Assembly (NCBI RefSeq): GCF_030506325.1 | Contig: NZ_CP120683.1 | Location: forward strand, 6,266,501-6,330,500 | Direction of reading: 5' to 3' | DNA: 64,000 nt | DNA from: Tunicatimonas pelagia | GTDB taxonomy: Bacteria; Bacteroidota; Bacteroidia; Cytophagales; Cyclobacteriaceae | In this document: piece after piece, positions 33,703-41,728 of the stretch | Layout of the letters: the number at the start of each line of letters is the position of its first letter | How positions within the stretch are numbered: position 1 is the stretch's first letter | Notes under the pieces: model-generated | Told to the model about the DNA's origin: nothing | The model's database searches: none | What the model saw: only the letters and a program-made list of their open reading frames with translations | Translations under genes and position numbers: made by a program

Positions 33703-34767
33703 CTAATCGTATCCCTTTAAAATTTCATTGGGAGATTTGCCAGTCACTTGCCTAAATGATCGGTAAAATGTAGACCGAGATGAAAACCCGACGTCTAATG
33801 CAATGCCCTCGATGCTAAACTTTTTTGAACTATCATTCTCAAGTTTAAGAAAAGCCTCTTGTATCCGGAATTGATTTATGTATTGGTTGAATCCCTTCTT
33901 GTAGTAATGCTTAAAAATGAACGACAGTATTTTTGCTGAGATGTTAGTCTCAGTACTCAGTTGTTTAAGAGTCAGTTCCGGATTTCGGTATATTTTGTCT
34001 TTAACAATGACCGCTTGAATTTTTTCTAACACGTTGTCTAGTTCGTCTTTGGTAATAAGGTTTGGTCGGAATGACAAGCCATCTTTTAGGATACGATAGC
34101 TCAGAAAGTAAAAGAAGCTACTGATGGCATAAAAAATCGGATGAAAATAAATCCAGTTCAGTAATAGTCCCTGGTATTCCGAAATATATAGCAGAAGGAA
34201 TGGAAACCAGATTATATTGACAATACTAACACCAAAAACGAAATCCCGAGCCCATTTGAAAGTTTTAGAATCCGCCAGAGGCTTGTTATTCAGTAGGTAT
34301 TGCCATGTTATAACCAGATAGAAAGTAAGTGATATAAATTGTGGAATTACAATATAATCGTCATATGTGTTGAGAAATTTGTAATGATTGGTTTGATCGG
34401 ATGAGGTTGCTAAAACTATAAGTGAGTATATGGGAGAAAATAAGTCAAAAATACCTGGTAGAAAGTGCCAATAACCTGATTTTCTCATGCGGAAATTTTC
34501 TTCGAGTAAGCTGTTGCAATAGAAGTAGATCAAAGGGCCTAGCAGTAAAACAGGTTCAGGAATCACAAAGTCTGTAATCCTTATATTATCTGTTTTGAAT
34601 GAACCAAAAAAGATAATATTATTAAGCAGTAATATGCTTAGTATGGAAATTGTGAATGCAAATAGTCGGGAAGATTTTGACTTTTTCTGCAAGAGGGAAA
34701 CTATGACAATCATAAGCCCCTGAAATAGGCCAATTATTAGGTATAAGATTTGCCAATCAACTTTCAA
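33703..34767 (-). CDS. AraC-family transcriptional regulator with N-terminal membrane domain
   Basis: The protein has 354 residues. The first about 235 residues contain several hydrophobic helices (IGLFQGLMIVIVSLL, LFAFTISILSILLL, VLLGPLIYFYC and further), a 7TM-like membrane sensor. The C-terminal about 100 residues form an AraC HTH: LTLKQLSTETNISAKILS, GFNQYINQFRIQEA and IALDVGFSSRSTFYRSF, followed by TGKSPNEIL. It may sense a membrane signal and activate nearby genes. The adjacent S41 peptidase gene is the most direct candidate, but no operator was identified. Confidence 0.88.
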   Translation of the reverse strand: MKVDWQILYLIIGLFQGLMIVIVSLLQKKSKSSRLFAFTISILSILLLNNIIFFGSFKTDNIRITDFVIPEPVLLLGPLIYFYCNSLLEENFRMRKSGYWHFLPGIFDLFSPIYSLIVLATSSDQTNHYKFLNTYDDYIVIPQFISLTFYLVITWQYLLNNKPLADSKTFKWARDFVFGVSIVNIIWFPFLLLYISEYQGLLLNWIYFHPIFYAISSFFYFLSYRILKDGLSFRPNLITKDELDNVLEKIQAVIVKDKIYRNPELTLKQLSTETNISAKILSFIFKHYYKKGFNQYINQFRIQEAFLKLENDSSKKFSIEGIALDVGFSSRSTFYRSFRQVTGKSPNEILKGYD

Positions 34768-34800
34768 TAGCTAGTTCTTTTTTGGTTTTACTTATTCTCT

Positions 34801-34853
34801 ATAATCCATAACCCATAACCCATAACCCATAACCCATAGCCCATTGATAACAG
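34801..34853. repeat. Heptamer tandem repeat (ATAACCC)n
   Basis: Seven or eight copies of the word ATAACCC in a row, the outer ones imperfect (ATAATCC at the start, ATAGCCC near the end), between the AraC-type regulator and the PhoD gene. No spacer or palindrome structure is present. Confidence 0.9.
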
Positions 34854-34904
34854 CAATATATCCTTTACCACTACTCTCTATATTATCGGTTTACTCGGTA
34901 CTAC

Positions 34905-36548
34905 TTAATCGTTCAACGCTACGGTAATGGGCCAGCCAGCGAATTGCTCGGCACTTTCGGTGGTTACATCTACGTCGCGGGGCCAGCACTCAAAGGTGAC
35001 TTCGTTGGTGGGCTTATTAAAGCGAATGAGGCCGTAGCCCGAACCGCTGGAAGTACTCTCAGGGTTCACGTAGGCTTTCATCGTGATTTTATTATTAAAG
35101 CCATCCAAGTAATCGCCTGTCCAGGGTAGGGGATTGTTCGGGTCATGGTTCGCTCCGGGTTCTTCATCTTTGGGCCACCACCAACGGCTGTAGTAATCAT
35201 TAACAATTGCCGGAACCACAAAAGCCCAGGAGCCATCCCGAAACTCATCGGTTCCGTGCTGAATAACCGTAGCCAAGTGCTGGTCGCCGGCAATATGCAC
35301 TGCCCCAGCTTTATCGATAAGTTCTACTGCCTTGTCCCGTCCGGTTTGGGGCCAGCCGTTAGAATCCAGGTCGGCGTGCAAGCGGTTCTCTTTGTTACCG
35401 TGCAGATGTGCGCCACCGCAGAACCCGGTTTGCGATAGCACAGCTTTCATGGCTACTCCGTCTTGCTGAGTAGCCCAATTATCTAAAAAATTAAGTTGTC
35501 GCTCGCCTAGCAAAACTAACCCTTCCAGATCAATAGAAGCCGGATCGTAGTCGGGATTATTGATATGGTCAGGGCGAGGGCCTTGCTGGGGAATCTTTCC
35601 GGCGGGGCCACTTTTAAACTTACGGTCTTCAATAATGGCAAAATCCACATCGCCCCAAATCAGATTGGTGTAGTACACGCCAATACCTTGCTGAACCGGG
35701 GTGGGGTCGTAGGGATCGGGTAGGTGGGCAGTCTGGGCGCGTTCTACCATTTTCACGTACTCAGGGTGGTACTTGTAACCCCCGTCATCGGCCACTTTGG
35801 TTTGCGATACCTTACCGCTTTCGCCCCACAGGTTGCCCTGTCCAATATCGTGATCGTCGGGAATGCTAATGCAAGGGCGGTCGCGAAACAAATCGCGGAA
35901 TTGCAAGCCGAATTTTAGCCAGGCAGCGGTATGTTCGGTGTGGTCGTAGGATTGATCGCCGGCGAAGAAGAGTAAGTCCGGATCGTGGTGGTCTACGTTA
36001 CGAACGTACTGCTCGCGCAATCCTCGGTCTTTATTGGAGTTACACGAAAAAGCGGCTAGCTTAATTTCACTTTCATCTTTGGGGTCTTTCCGAACCAAGC
36101 CTTCAAAAGAAGCTGTCTCGCCGTGCAGCAATCGGTAGGGAACATCTTGGGTCACATCCCAGTTTTCCACCCGAAACAGGGCTGACCAGCCTAAATCATT
36201 TACTTCCTGGCTTTGAATCTCTTGCCACGTGCCATCTTTCTGCACTTCTAATCGCACTTCTCGGGTTTCGTCGGGGTACAGTGGGTACAGTTGAGCACTG
36301 AGTTTTAGGGTATTATTCGCTACCGTGTACATACCAAAACAAACTACCTCACTGCGGTCTACTTTCATATTAATAATGGGATTGTCAGCCCGGTTCCACC
36401 AGTCGTTTACGGCTAGCGTATCCAGTTCGTCAAAGGGGGCTACCACGGGTGGTTGCATATCGGTGGCTGCCGTTTCGTCGGCTTGATTACCTGTGCATCC
36501 GGTTAGTATCAAAAGAAATAAGGCGAGTAGTTTTAGGCTGTTTTGCAT
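34905..36548 (-). CDS. PhoD-like metallophosphatase lipoprotein
   Basis: The protein has 547 residues from the Met at 36548, whose signal ends LLILTGC. A beta-rich N-terminal region (about 30-170) precedes a calcineurin-like core: FFAGDQSYDHTEHTA, CISIPDDHDIGQGNLW and a later HIAGDQHLATV near residue 395, which are family metal-ligand motifs (GDxxYD, DDHD, GDQH). It resembles alkaline phosphatase D/PhoD and twin-arginine-exported relatives but carries a lipobox instead. Its role is probably phosphate release from organic phosphates. Codon use is normal and the gene stands alone on the minus strand. Confidence 0.85.
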   Translation of the reverse strand: MQNSLKLLALFLLILTGCTGNQADETAATDMQPPVVAPFDELDTLAVNDWWNRADNPIINMKVDRSEVVCFGMYTVANNTLKLSAQLYPLYPDETREVRLEVQKDGTWQEIQSQEVNDLGWSALFRVENWDVTQDVPYRLLHGETASFEGLVRKDPKDESEIKLAAFSCNSNKDRGLREQYVRNVDHHDPDLLFFAGDQSYDHTEHTAAWLKFGLQFRDLFRDRPCISIPDDHDIGQGNLWGESGKVSQTKVADDGGYKYHPEYVKMVERAQTAHLPDPYDPTPVQQGIGVYYTNLIWGDVDFAIIEDRKFKSGPAGKIPQQGPRPDHINNPDYDPASIDLEGLVLLGERQLNFLDNWATQQDGVAMKAVLSQTGFCGGAHLHGNKENRLHADLDSNGWPQTGRDKAVELIDKAGAVHIAGDQHLATVIQHGTDEFRDGSWAFVVPAIVNDYYSRWWWPKDEEPGANHDPNNPLPWTGDYLDGFNNKITMKAYVNPESTSSGSGYGLIRFNKPTNEVTFECWPRDVDVTTESAEQFAGWPITVALND

Positions 36549-36649
36549 GGCAGAAAGATGGTTTTGTAAGATTGCAAAGTACAACTCAATTCGATATTTC
36601 CCAATAAAATATGTTAGCAGGGGCTTAGATTCTACAGGGTCATAACGGG

Positions 36650-37654
36650 TTAAGCAATCAGTAGAAAATGAACTGCTTCTTGATAGCCTCTTCCTGCCAA
36701 AAATTGCCTAATTTCTTCTCGCTTTCCCCGATTACCAACGTAAGACAAAATAAAGTACTGGCCTGGTGGGGCCACATCTTTAAAGTAGATACAAGGCTTT
36801 TCTTGGACTTTGTTGGGAATAATGTCGATGTAGGCGGTAACTGTTATGCCGCATTCTTCTAGTAGCTTTACGCGCTGCCGAGTTTTCCGACCACCACCCC
36901 AAATGACTACAGCGGGGTAGAAAGGGTTATTTTGGCAAAGCCATTCGGCTAAGTGCTTCGTTTTAACCTGATAAAATGCATCGGTAGAATAGCGGGAATC
37001 GGTTCGGGTGAGCCTATCCGGGCTATCGTGCCAATCCAGTACAGTGTTGCTTATCTTAGAAAAAGTAGCTCCCTGCTGTAGCCAGCGTAATACTAGCTCG
37101 TAGTCTTCCGGAAAGTGGCCATTCTGGTAGCTGCCGTATTTTTCTAAACTACGGTGACGAAATACGAGAGTAGGATTAATTGTGGGCAATTCTACAAACC
37201 GATTATTAGCAATTTGATCTGGGGTAGTAAGTGTATTCGTCCAGTCTACGTAGTGCTGCATACCCACCTGCGGATTGTTGGCTTGGTAAGCCACCACTCC
37301 GCTAATTGCATCTACGTTGGGATGGTTTTCTAAGTGGTGAACCTGCTGTTCTAGCCGGTGCGGGTGGCTGTAATCATCGGCATCCATCCGGGCAATGTAT
37401 TTGCCCTTGGCAAAGGCTAGACCCGCGTTGAACGCAAAGGTTACTCCTGGCTGTTTCTCCTGAATTAAGCGAATACGCGCATCTTGCAGTGTGTAGTGAT
37501 TGGCAATTTGAGAACTACCATCAGTAGATAAATTGTCAATTAAGATTAGCTCCCAATGGATATAGGTTTGCTGAATAATGCTCTCAATAGCTCGAACCAA
37601 TGTCCGTTCAGCATTGCAGAAGGGAAGGACAACCGAAACCTGGGGCGTCGTCAT
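36650..37654 (-). CDS. Glycosyltransferase family 2 with C-terminal extension
   Basis: The protein has 334 residues. The GT-A core shows VSVVLPFCNAERTLVRA at the start, IDNLSTDGSSQI near residue 40, YIARMDADDYSHP with the DXD motif near 90, and a catalytic-region DYELVLRWLQQG near residue 185. The last about 100 residues, from WLCQNNPFYPAVVIWGGG, look like a small Rossmann-type domain with a QVKT-like lead, perhaps a sugar-recognition part. Its start codon is only a few bases from the terminator hairpin of msrA upstream. Confidence 0.85.
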   Translation of the reverse strand: MTTPQVSVVLPFCNAERTLVRAIESIIQQTYIHWELILIDNLSTDGSSQIANHYTLQDARIRLIQEKQPGVTFAFNAGLAFAKGKYIARMDADDYSHPHRLEQQVHHLENHPNVDAISGVVAYQANNPQVGMQHYVDWTNTLTTPDQIANNRFVELPTINPTLVFRHRSLEKYGSYQNGHFPEDYELVLRWLQQGATFSKISNTVLDWHDSPDRLTRTDSRYSTDAFYQVKTKHLAEWLCQNNPFYPAVVIWGGGRKTRQRVKLLEECGITVTAYIDIIPNKVQEKPCIYFKDVAPPGQYFILSYVGNRGKREEIRQFLAGRGYQEAVHFLLIA

Positions 37655-37660
37655 AAATGA

Positions 37661-37692
37661 AAAAAGACGTTACTCAAAAGTAGCAACGTCTC
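37661..37692 (-). terminator. Rho-independent terminator of msrA
   Basis: On the minus strand, AGACGTT...AACGTCT arms (with an ACT-TTTG-AGT inner hairpin) run into six T. It lies 28 nt after the MsrA stop and only about 6 nt before the GT2 start codon. Confidence 0.8.
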
Positions 37693-37719
37693 AAAATATT
37701 TTTACTAGCTAAGAATTGG

Positions 37720-38397
37720 TTAACTGCTCACACCATCTTTTAGTAAGGCAGCGTAGTTTTTCTTTAATTTCTTCACCTTAGGCTTCGCCACAGACTGAAT
37801 GTATGGATTACCCGGATTTAGCTCGTAGTAATCTTGGTGGTAATCTTCTGCTAGCCAAAACTTGTCGTAAGCTACTAGCTGAGTAACGATTGGCTTATCG
37901 TATTTGCCTGATTTATCCAACTTCTTCATGTACTCTTGCGCTAAGCTCTGCTGCTCAGAATCGTGGTAGAAAACCGCCGATCGGTACTGTTCGCCCACAT
38001 CGGGTCCCTGCCGATTTAGCTGCGTGGGATCCATTGTTCCGAAGAATACTTCCAGGAGCTGCTGGTAGGTAATCACTTCGGGGTCGTAGTAGATCTGCAC
38101 CCCTTCAGCATGATCGGTACGTCCGTTACTCACTTGCTTGTAGGTAGGGTTTTGCTGAGAGCCTCCGGTGTAACCAGATACTACGCTTTTCACTCCCTTT
38201 ACTCGTTCAAAAACGGCTTCAGTACACCAAAAGCATCCTCCGGCAAAGGTAGCGGTATCTAATTTTGCTTTTTCTGTCTCAGTGAGCGAAGCCGGAGAAA
38301 CAGTTAGCGATTCGGTAGATTCATTACCTGTAGCCGGTGCAGTACAATACACCGCTATGAGGGCAAAGAATAAAATAAATATTGCGTTCTTGTTCAT
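37720..38397 (-). CDS. msrA: Peptide-methionine (S)-S-oxide reductase, exported
   Basis: MsrA repairs oxidised methionine. The protein has 225 residues, with a lipoprotein signal (FFALIAVYC, Cys18) and the catalytic motif FAGGCFWCTEAVF with Cys55, then SGYTGGSQQNPTYKQVS. Residues up to EDYHQDYYELNP complete the domain. Export implies that it protects surface or periplasmic proteins from oxidants. A terminator follows 28 nt later, so it probably ends its own transcript. Confidence 0.95.
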   Translation of the reverse strand: MNKNAIFILFFALIAVYCTAPATGNESTESLTVSPASLTETEKAKLDTATFAGGCFWCTEAVFERVKGVKSVVSGYTGGSQQNPTYKQVSNGRTDHAEGVQIYYDPEVITYQQLLEVFFGTMDPTQLNRQGPDVGEQYRSAVFYHDSEQQSLAQEYMKKLDKSGKYDKPIVTQLVAYDKFWLAEDYHQDYYELNPGNPYIQSVAKPKVKKLKKNYAALLKDGVSS

Positions 38398-38488
38398 TAC
38401 GTCAATTTTCGTCTCATTAGATAATTAGCAATCCTTATCATAAATAAAGATTAACTCTCTACCTAACGATACTGATGAAGCAAAGTTT

Positions 38489-40201
38489 TCAATGTAGCCA
38501 ACGTTCAAAAGCTTGCTTCTCTTCATCAGTGGCATCGTTCCGCTGGGCGATGGTATACACGTTGAAGTAGCGATCTTCTTGAGCAGCTAGCGCTACTACT
38601 CGGGTTTGGTGGTTGCGGACAATGGTCAACTCTGCGGTTTGGTGTCCCGCCAGTAATTCTTCCACGCTATCCTGTACTTGAGTTCCATTAATAGCCAGCA
38701 GCTCATCGCGAAGCGTCAAGTGATCGTCAGCCACGGAATTGGGTTCAATGCGTTGCACTAGCCACTTGTTGTCTATCTGGTTGGCTCGAAAGCCAAAGAT
38801 GCCTTCGGAGTGTAGCGCATTTTCAGCAATGTCTAGCCGACAGCCAACCTTGTACAGCAATTGGTTAAGCGTAATTTCCAGCGGCTCTTTGCCGTAGATA
38901 AACCGCTCAAAATAGTCGTCAATCTGGCTGCCCGAAAGGTCATCTACCAATTTTTCTACATCAGATAGAGAGTAACCACATGCCTGCTTGCCGAAGTAAT
39001 CCCAGAGGTAGCGCATAAATGTATCCAACGACTGTTCCTGCTCGGTACAATCTCTCAGCGTTAAATCTAATACCAGGCTAACCAGTGCTCCTTTCACGTA
39101 AATGGAAACCTTGCGGTGCGGGATTCCGGCACTATAGCCATCTAGCCACAAATCAAAGGAAGATTCGACCAGCGAATGATTGAAGCGGCCATAATTCTCA
39201 AAGTGACGTTTGAAGAGTTTGTTCAATTCCAAAAAGTATTCCTGCTTCGTGATTACTCCGCTTCGTACTAGAAACAAGTCACCGTAGTAGGTAGTCACGC
39301 CCTCAGCAATAAACCCAGTGGGAAAGTAATTCTCCTGAGTGTAATCGTACGGGCACATCTCCTTAGGGCGAATACGGATGATATTCCAAGTATGAAATAG
39401 CTCGTGGGAACTTACTCCTAAAAAGTCAGCATAGATTGCACTGTTCTCAACAATACTTTCGCTAGGCCCTAAAGCAATGACTGTAGAGTTAAAGTGCTCT
39501 ACTCCGTGGTACGCCCGATAAGGCAAAAATTGATACAGAAAGTGGTAATCGTCAGCCGGGAAATTACCCATCGTTTGTATTTGTTCTCGAGTAAATGCCC
39601 GAAAGCGGTTGATCGTTTGTTCTTTGTCTAGCAAACACTGCCCCTGAAACCATAGGTGAAAACGATGACCTTCCACTTCATACTCCCAATGGGTAAGGGT
39701 AGGACTGGCAATCAGCGGGCTTTCTACCGTATGATAAAAGCTAGGAGCCTCTAACGTATGCGTACCTAACTTTTTGAGTCCGCAAGCTACTTGATAGTCC
39801 GTTGGCACTTGCAGCTTGATTTGGTAGGCTTCATCTAATTGCCCTTCGGCATAAAGTAGGCAATTCACGAAGTTGATGTACAATTGCTCATCATCCAGGT
39901 AAGTACTACCCGCGTTCATTTCAGCCGCATAATAGTTATATTTCACGTACATACCTTCAACCCCTTCAGTATCCACTTCCCAGCGGTCTTTAGTCACTTT
40001 GCGAAAAGCGAGAGGCTGCCCATCAATATCGGTGACTACAAATTTCTGAACGTTCTTGGCAAAATTACCCAGCTCGTAGCGACCTGGACGCCAAGTCGGT
40101 AGCTGCAAATAGGTTTTACTTTGATCCAGATTAGGGAACGTAAGTTCAAAATCAAGCCAGTGCTGATGGGGCCTTTGGTAAGATACGGTACAAGTAATCA
40201 T
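38489..40201 (-). CDS. M61-family metallopeptidase with PDZ-like C-terminus
   Basis: A 570-residue zinc aminopeptidase of the glycyl-aminopeptidase type. An N-terminal beta domain (about 1-180) is followed by the catalytic domain with HELFHTWN (zinc site, residues 266-270) and RIRPKEM. Further on come GFIAEGVTTYYGD with the third zinc ligand Glu. A PDZ-like fold begins near residue 465 (ALHSEGIFGFRANQID). It starts TCTVSYQRPHQHWLDFELTF with no obvious signal peptide, so it is probably cytoplasmic or exported by an unseen route. It diverges from the FluC gene, whose promoter shares the 105-nt gap. Confidence 0.92.
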   Translation of the reverse strand: MITCTVSYQRPHQHWLDFELTFPNLDQSKTYLQLPTWRPGRYELGNFAKNVQKFVVTDIDGQPLAFRKVTKDRWEVDTEGVEGMYVKYNYYAAEMNAGSTYLDDEQLYINFVNCLLYAEGQLDEAYQIKLQVPTDYQVACGLKKLGTHTLEAPSFYHTVESPLIASPTLTHWEYEVEGHRFHLWFQGQCLLDKEQTINRFRAFTREQIQTMGNFPADDYHFLYQFLPYRAYHGVEHFNSTVIALGPSESIVENSAIYADFLGVSSHELFHTWNIIRIRPKEMCPYDYTQENYFPTGFIAEGVTTYYGDLFLVRSGVITKQEYFLELNKLFKRHFENYGRFNHSLVESSFDLWLDGYSAGIPHRKVSIYVKGALVSLVLDLTLRDCTEQEQSLDTFMRYLWDYFGKQACGYSLSDVEKLVDDLSGSQIDDYFERFIYGKEPLEITLNQLLYKVGCRLDIAENALHSEGIFGFRANQIDNKWLVQRIEPNSVADDHLTLRDELLAINGTQVQDSVEELLAGHQTAELTIVRNHQTRVVALAAQEDRYFNVYTIAQRNDATDEEKQAFERWLH

Positions 40202-40306
40202 AGATAGTAAAGTGTTTTTAGGGATTCAGTGTTTGAGGATTATATAAAGGTAGGTAATTCCGGACACCGGACATTTTTTGCTACTTTTGAATTTTAAAGA
40301 GTAATT

Positions 40307-40681
40307 ATGAACTGGGATTTTCTTTGGGTAGGTATTGGTGGATTTCTGGGGAGTATTGCCCGCTACGGAGTGGGGCTGGGAGTGAACCGTTTCTGGAATA
40401 GCTCGTTCCCGATCGGTACATTTCTCGTGAATATCGTTGGGTGCTTTTTGATTGGTCTGCTGTTTGGCGCGTGGCTCAAGGGTTATTTGACTGACACCCA
40501 TAGCCGGTTATGGATTGCTGGGTTCTGTGGTGGCTTCACTACCTTTTCGTCGTTCTCTTACGAAGCATTGGTTTTACTAGAAGGTGGAAAAATAGGTCTT
40601 TGGGGGCTCTACATTCTTGGAAGTGTAACGCTCGGAATAATGGCCACCTGGGGTGGAATTACGATTCTTCGGTTAAACTAG
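40307..40681 (+). CDS. Fluoride ion channel (FluC/CrcB)
   Basis: A 124-residue membrane protein, four-helix dual-topology fluoride exporter. Motifs are GGFLGSIARYGVG at residues 9-21, FLVNIVGCFLIGL near 40 (the conserved Asn), and GFCGGFTTFSSFSYE near 75, with the essential Thr/Ser and Phe of the F- pore. Length is typical. I see no fluoride riboswitch in the 105-nt leader. It converges on the small CarboxypepD-like gene with a 2-nt gap. Confidence 0.95.
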   Translation: MNWDFLWVGIGGFLGSIARYGVGLGVNRFWNSSFPIGTFLVNIVGCFLIGLLFGAWLKGYLTDTHSRLWIAGFCGGFTTFSSFSYEALVLLEGGKIGLWGLYILGSVTLGIMATWGGITILRLN

Positions 40682-40683
40682 CC

Positions 40684-41325
40684 TTAGCGTTTTTTCTGAT
40701 CTCTAGTATTATGTCGGCGTAGGTCTTTCACAAACTGCGACCAACGCATGGGGTTTAAAAAATTGTTGGGAGGCACTAGTCCCCATTCGGCATTGTACAT
40801 TCGAGTGATGCCATCGTTGGGGCTTTGGGGCTGATACTTACCCAAGATAATATCTTCTTCTAAAATAGATTTTAGCTCAGTCTGCATACTTTCCGTTCTC
40901 TTCTCAAAATCTAATTGACGATCACTGAATGATTCCATAAACTTACTGGTGGTAGGCAACGAATAGACCAAGACTTCTTCGAGAATAACGGTGTCCCGTA
41001 CTAATCCCTGCACAATAGAATATTGATCTCCGGCGAGATAGTCAGGTACCACAAATTCGGCAGTTTTGTAACCTACACTAGAAAAAACAATAGTATCTTC
41101 GGGGTAAACGTTAAGGCTGAAGTATCCCACACTGTCGCTGATGGTGCCTTCGGAGAGCTGATTATCGTAAACAGTAACGTACGGTAAAGCAGTGATGCTA
41201 TCCATTGAAAAAACTACCCCGCTAATAGTAATAAGATGCTTGTTAGCTGGGTCAGTAGGGTTCTGGGCAACGGCACTAAGAATCCCTGAGCAGGCAAATA
41301 CTAAAAAAATTAGTGGACGAATCAT
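40684..41325 (-). CDS. CarboxypepD_reg-like domain secreted protein
   Basis: The protein has 213 residues with an N-terminal signal (LIFLVFACSGILSAVAQ). A beta-sandwich of the carboxypeptidase-regulatory type follows: ITISGVVFSMDSITALPYVTV, SEGTISDSVGYFSLNVY and VFSSVGYKTAEFVV, the same fold found at the N-terminus of SusC. The last 80 residues are charged and helical (FEKRTESMQTELKSILEED). Such stand-alone copies are common in Cytophagales and function is not known. Confidence 0.75.
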   Translation of the reverse strand: MIRPLIFLVFACSGILSAVAQNPTDPANKHLITISGVVFSMDSITALPYVTVYDNQLSEGTISDSVGYFSLNVYPEDTIVFSSVGYKTAEFVVPDYLAGDQYSIVQGLVRDTVILEEVLVYSLPTTSKFMESFSDRQLDFEKRTESMQTELKSILEEDIILGKYQPQSPNDGITRMYNAEWGLVPPNNFLNPMRWSQFVKDLRRHNTRDQKKR

Positions 41326-41728
41326 ACGCTAGGTTGGTAATATCACCCAAAATAAAAAAATCAACCCTAAAAAATAATTTCTAGGGCTGATCTTTAAGAA
41401 GTATTAAGTTAAGGGTGAAATTCAAGACAAATTATCCTTATCCAGAAGGATAATCTGAATGGTGTCGCTTATTGTTTCAAGTAAGGTTGTACTTGCACTT
41501 AGACTAGTAAGAAAAAAAGTGCCAACTCTGGGGTGATTTCGTAATGTTCTGTTAATCAGTTTTTTAGGTGAAAAGTAGCAATTATGGAATATAAAATTCC
41601 GTAGGAATTCGCAACAATGCTTGCTCAAAGTGGGGAATTATTCCTCAACCTTACCCAGCAACCTTCCCAAACCGAACTGTTTTCTTTACTGGTACGTATT
41701 TTTCTCAGTGAATTGTTAAATTAGTCTA
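41326..41728. other. Divergent intergenic region with hairpins
   Basis: This 403-base gap between divergent genes holds three stem-loops: 41360-41392 (ATCAACCCTA against TAGGGCTGAT, one mismatch), 41431-41454 (ATTATCCTT-ATCCAG-AAGGATAAT, perfect 9 bp), and AATTCC-GTA-GGAATT near 41596-41610. A 68-codon minus-strand frame overlaps these but has no family signs. The upstream promoters of both genes should lie here; I could not place them. Confidence 0.45.

Noticed and set aside
34801-34853. Possible CRISPR or iteron array
   Set aside because: The 7-nt units are directly adjacent with no spacers and no palindromic repeat; no Cas or Rep gene is near.
40226-40501. 91-codon frame opposite the fluoride channel
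   Set aside because: It is a shadow of the FluC gene on the other strand, which has clear motifs.
41422-41628. 68-codon minus-strand frame before the kinase
   Set aside because: It overlaps hairpins in a non-coding gap, has an odd composition (many Leu/Ser/Thr at one end) and no recognisable family.
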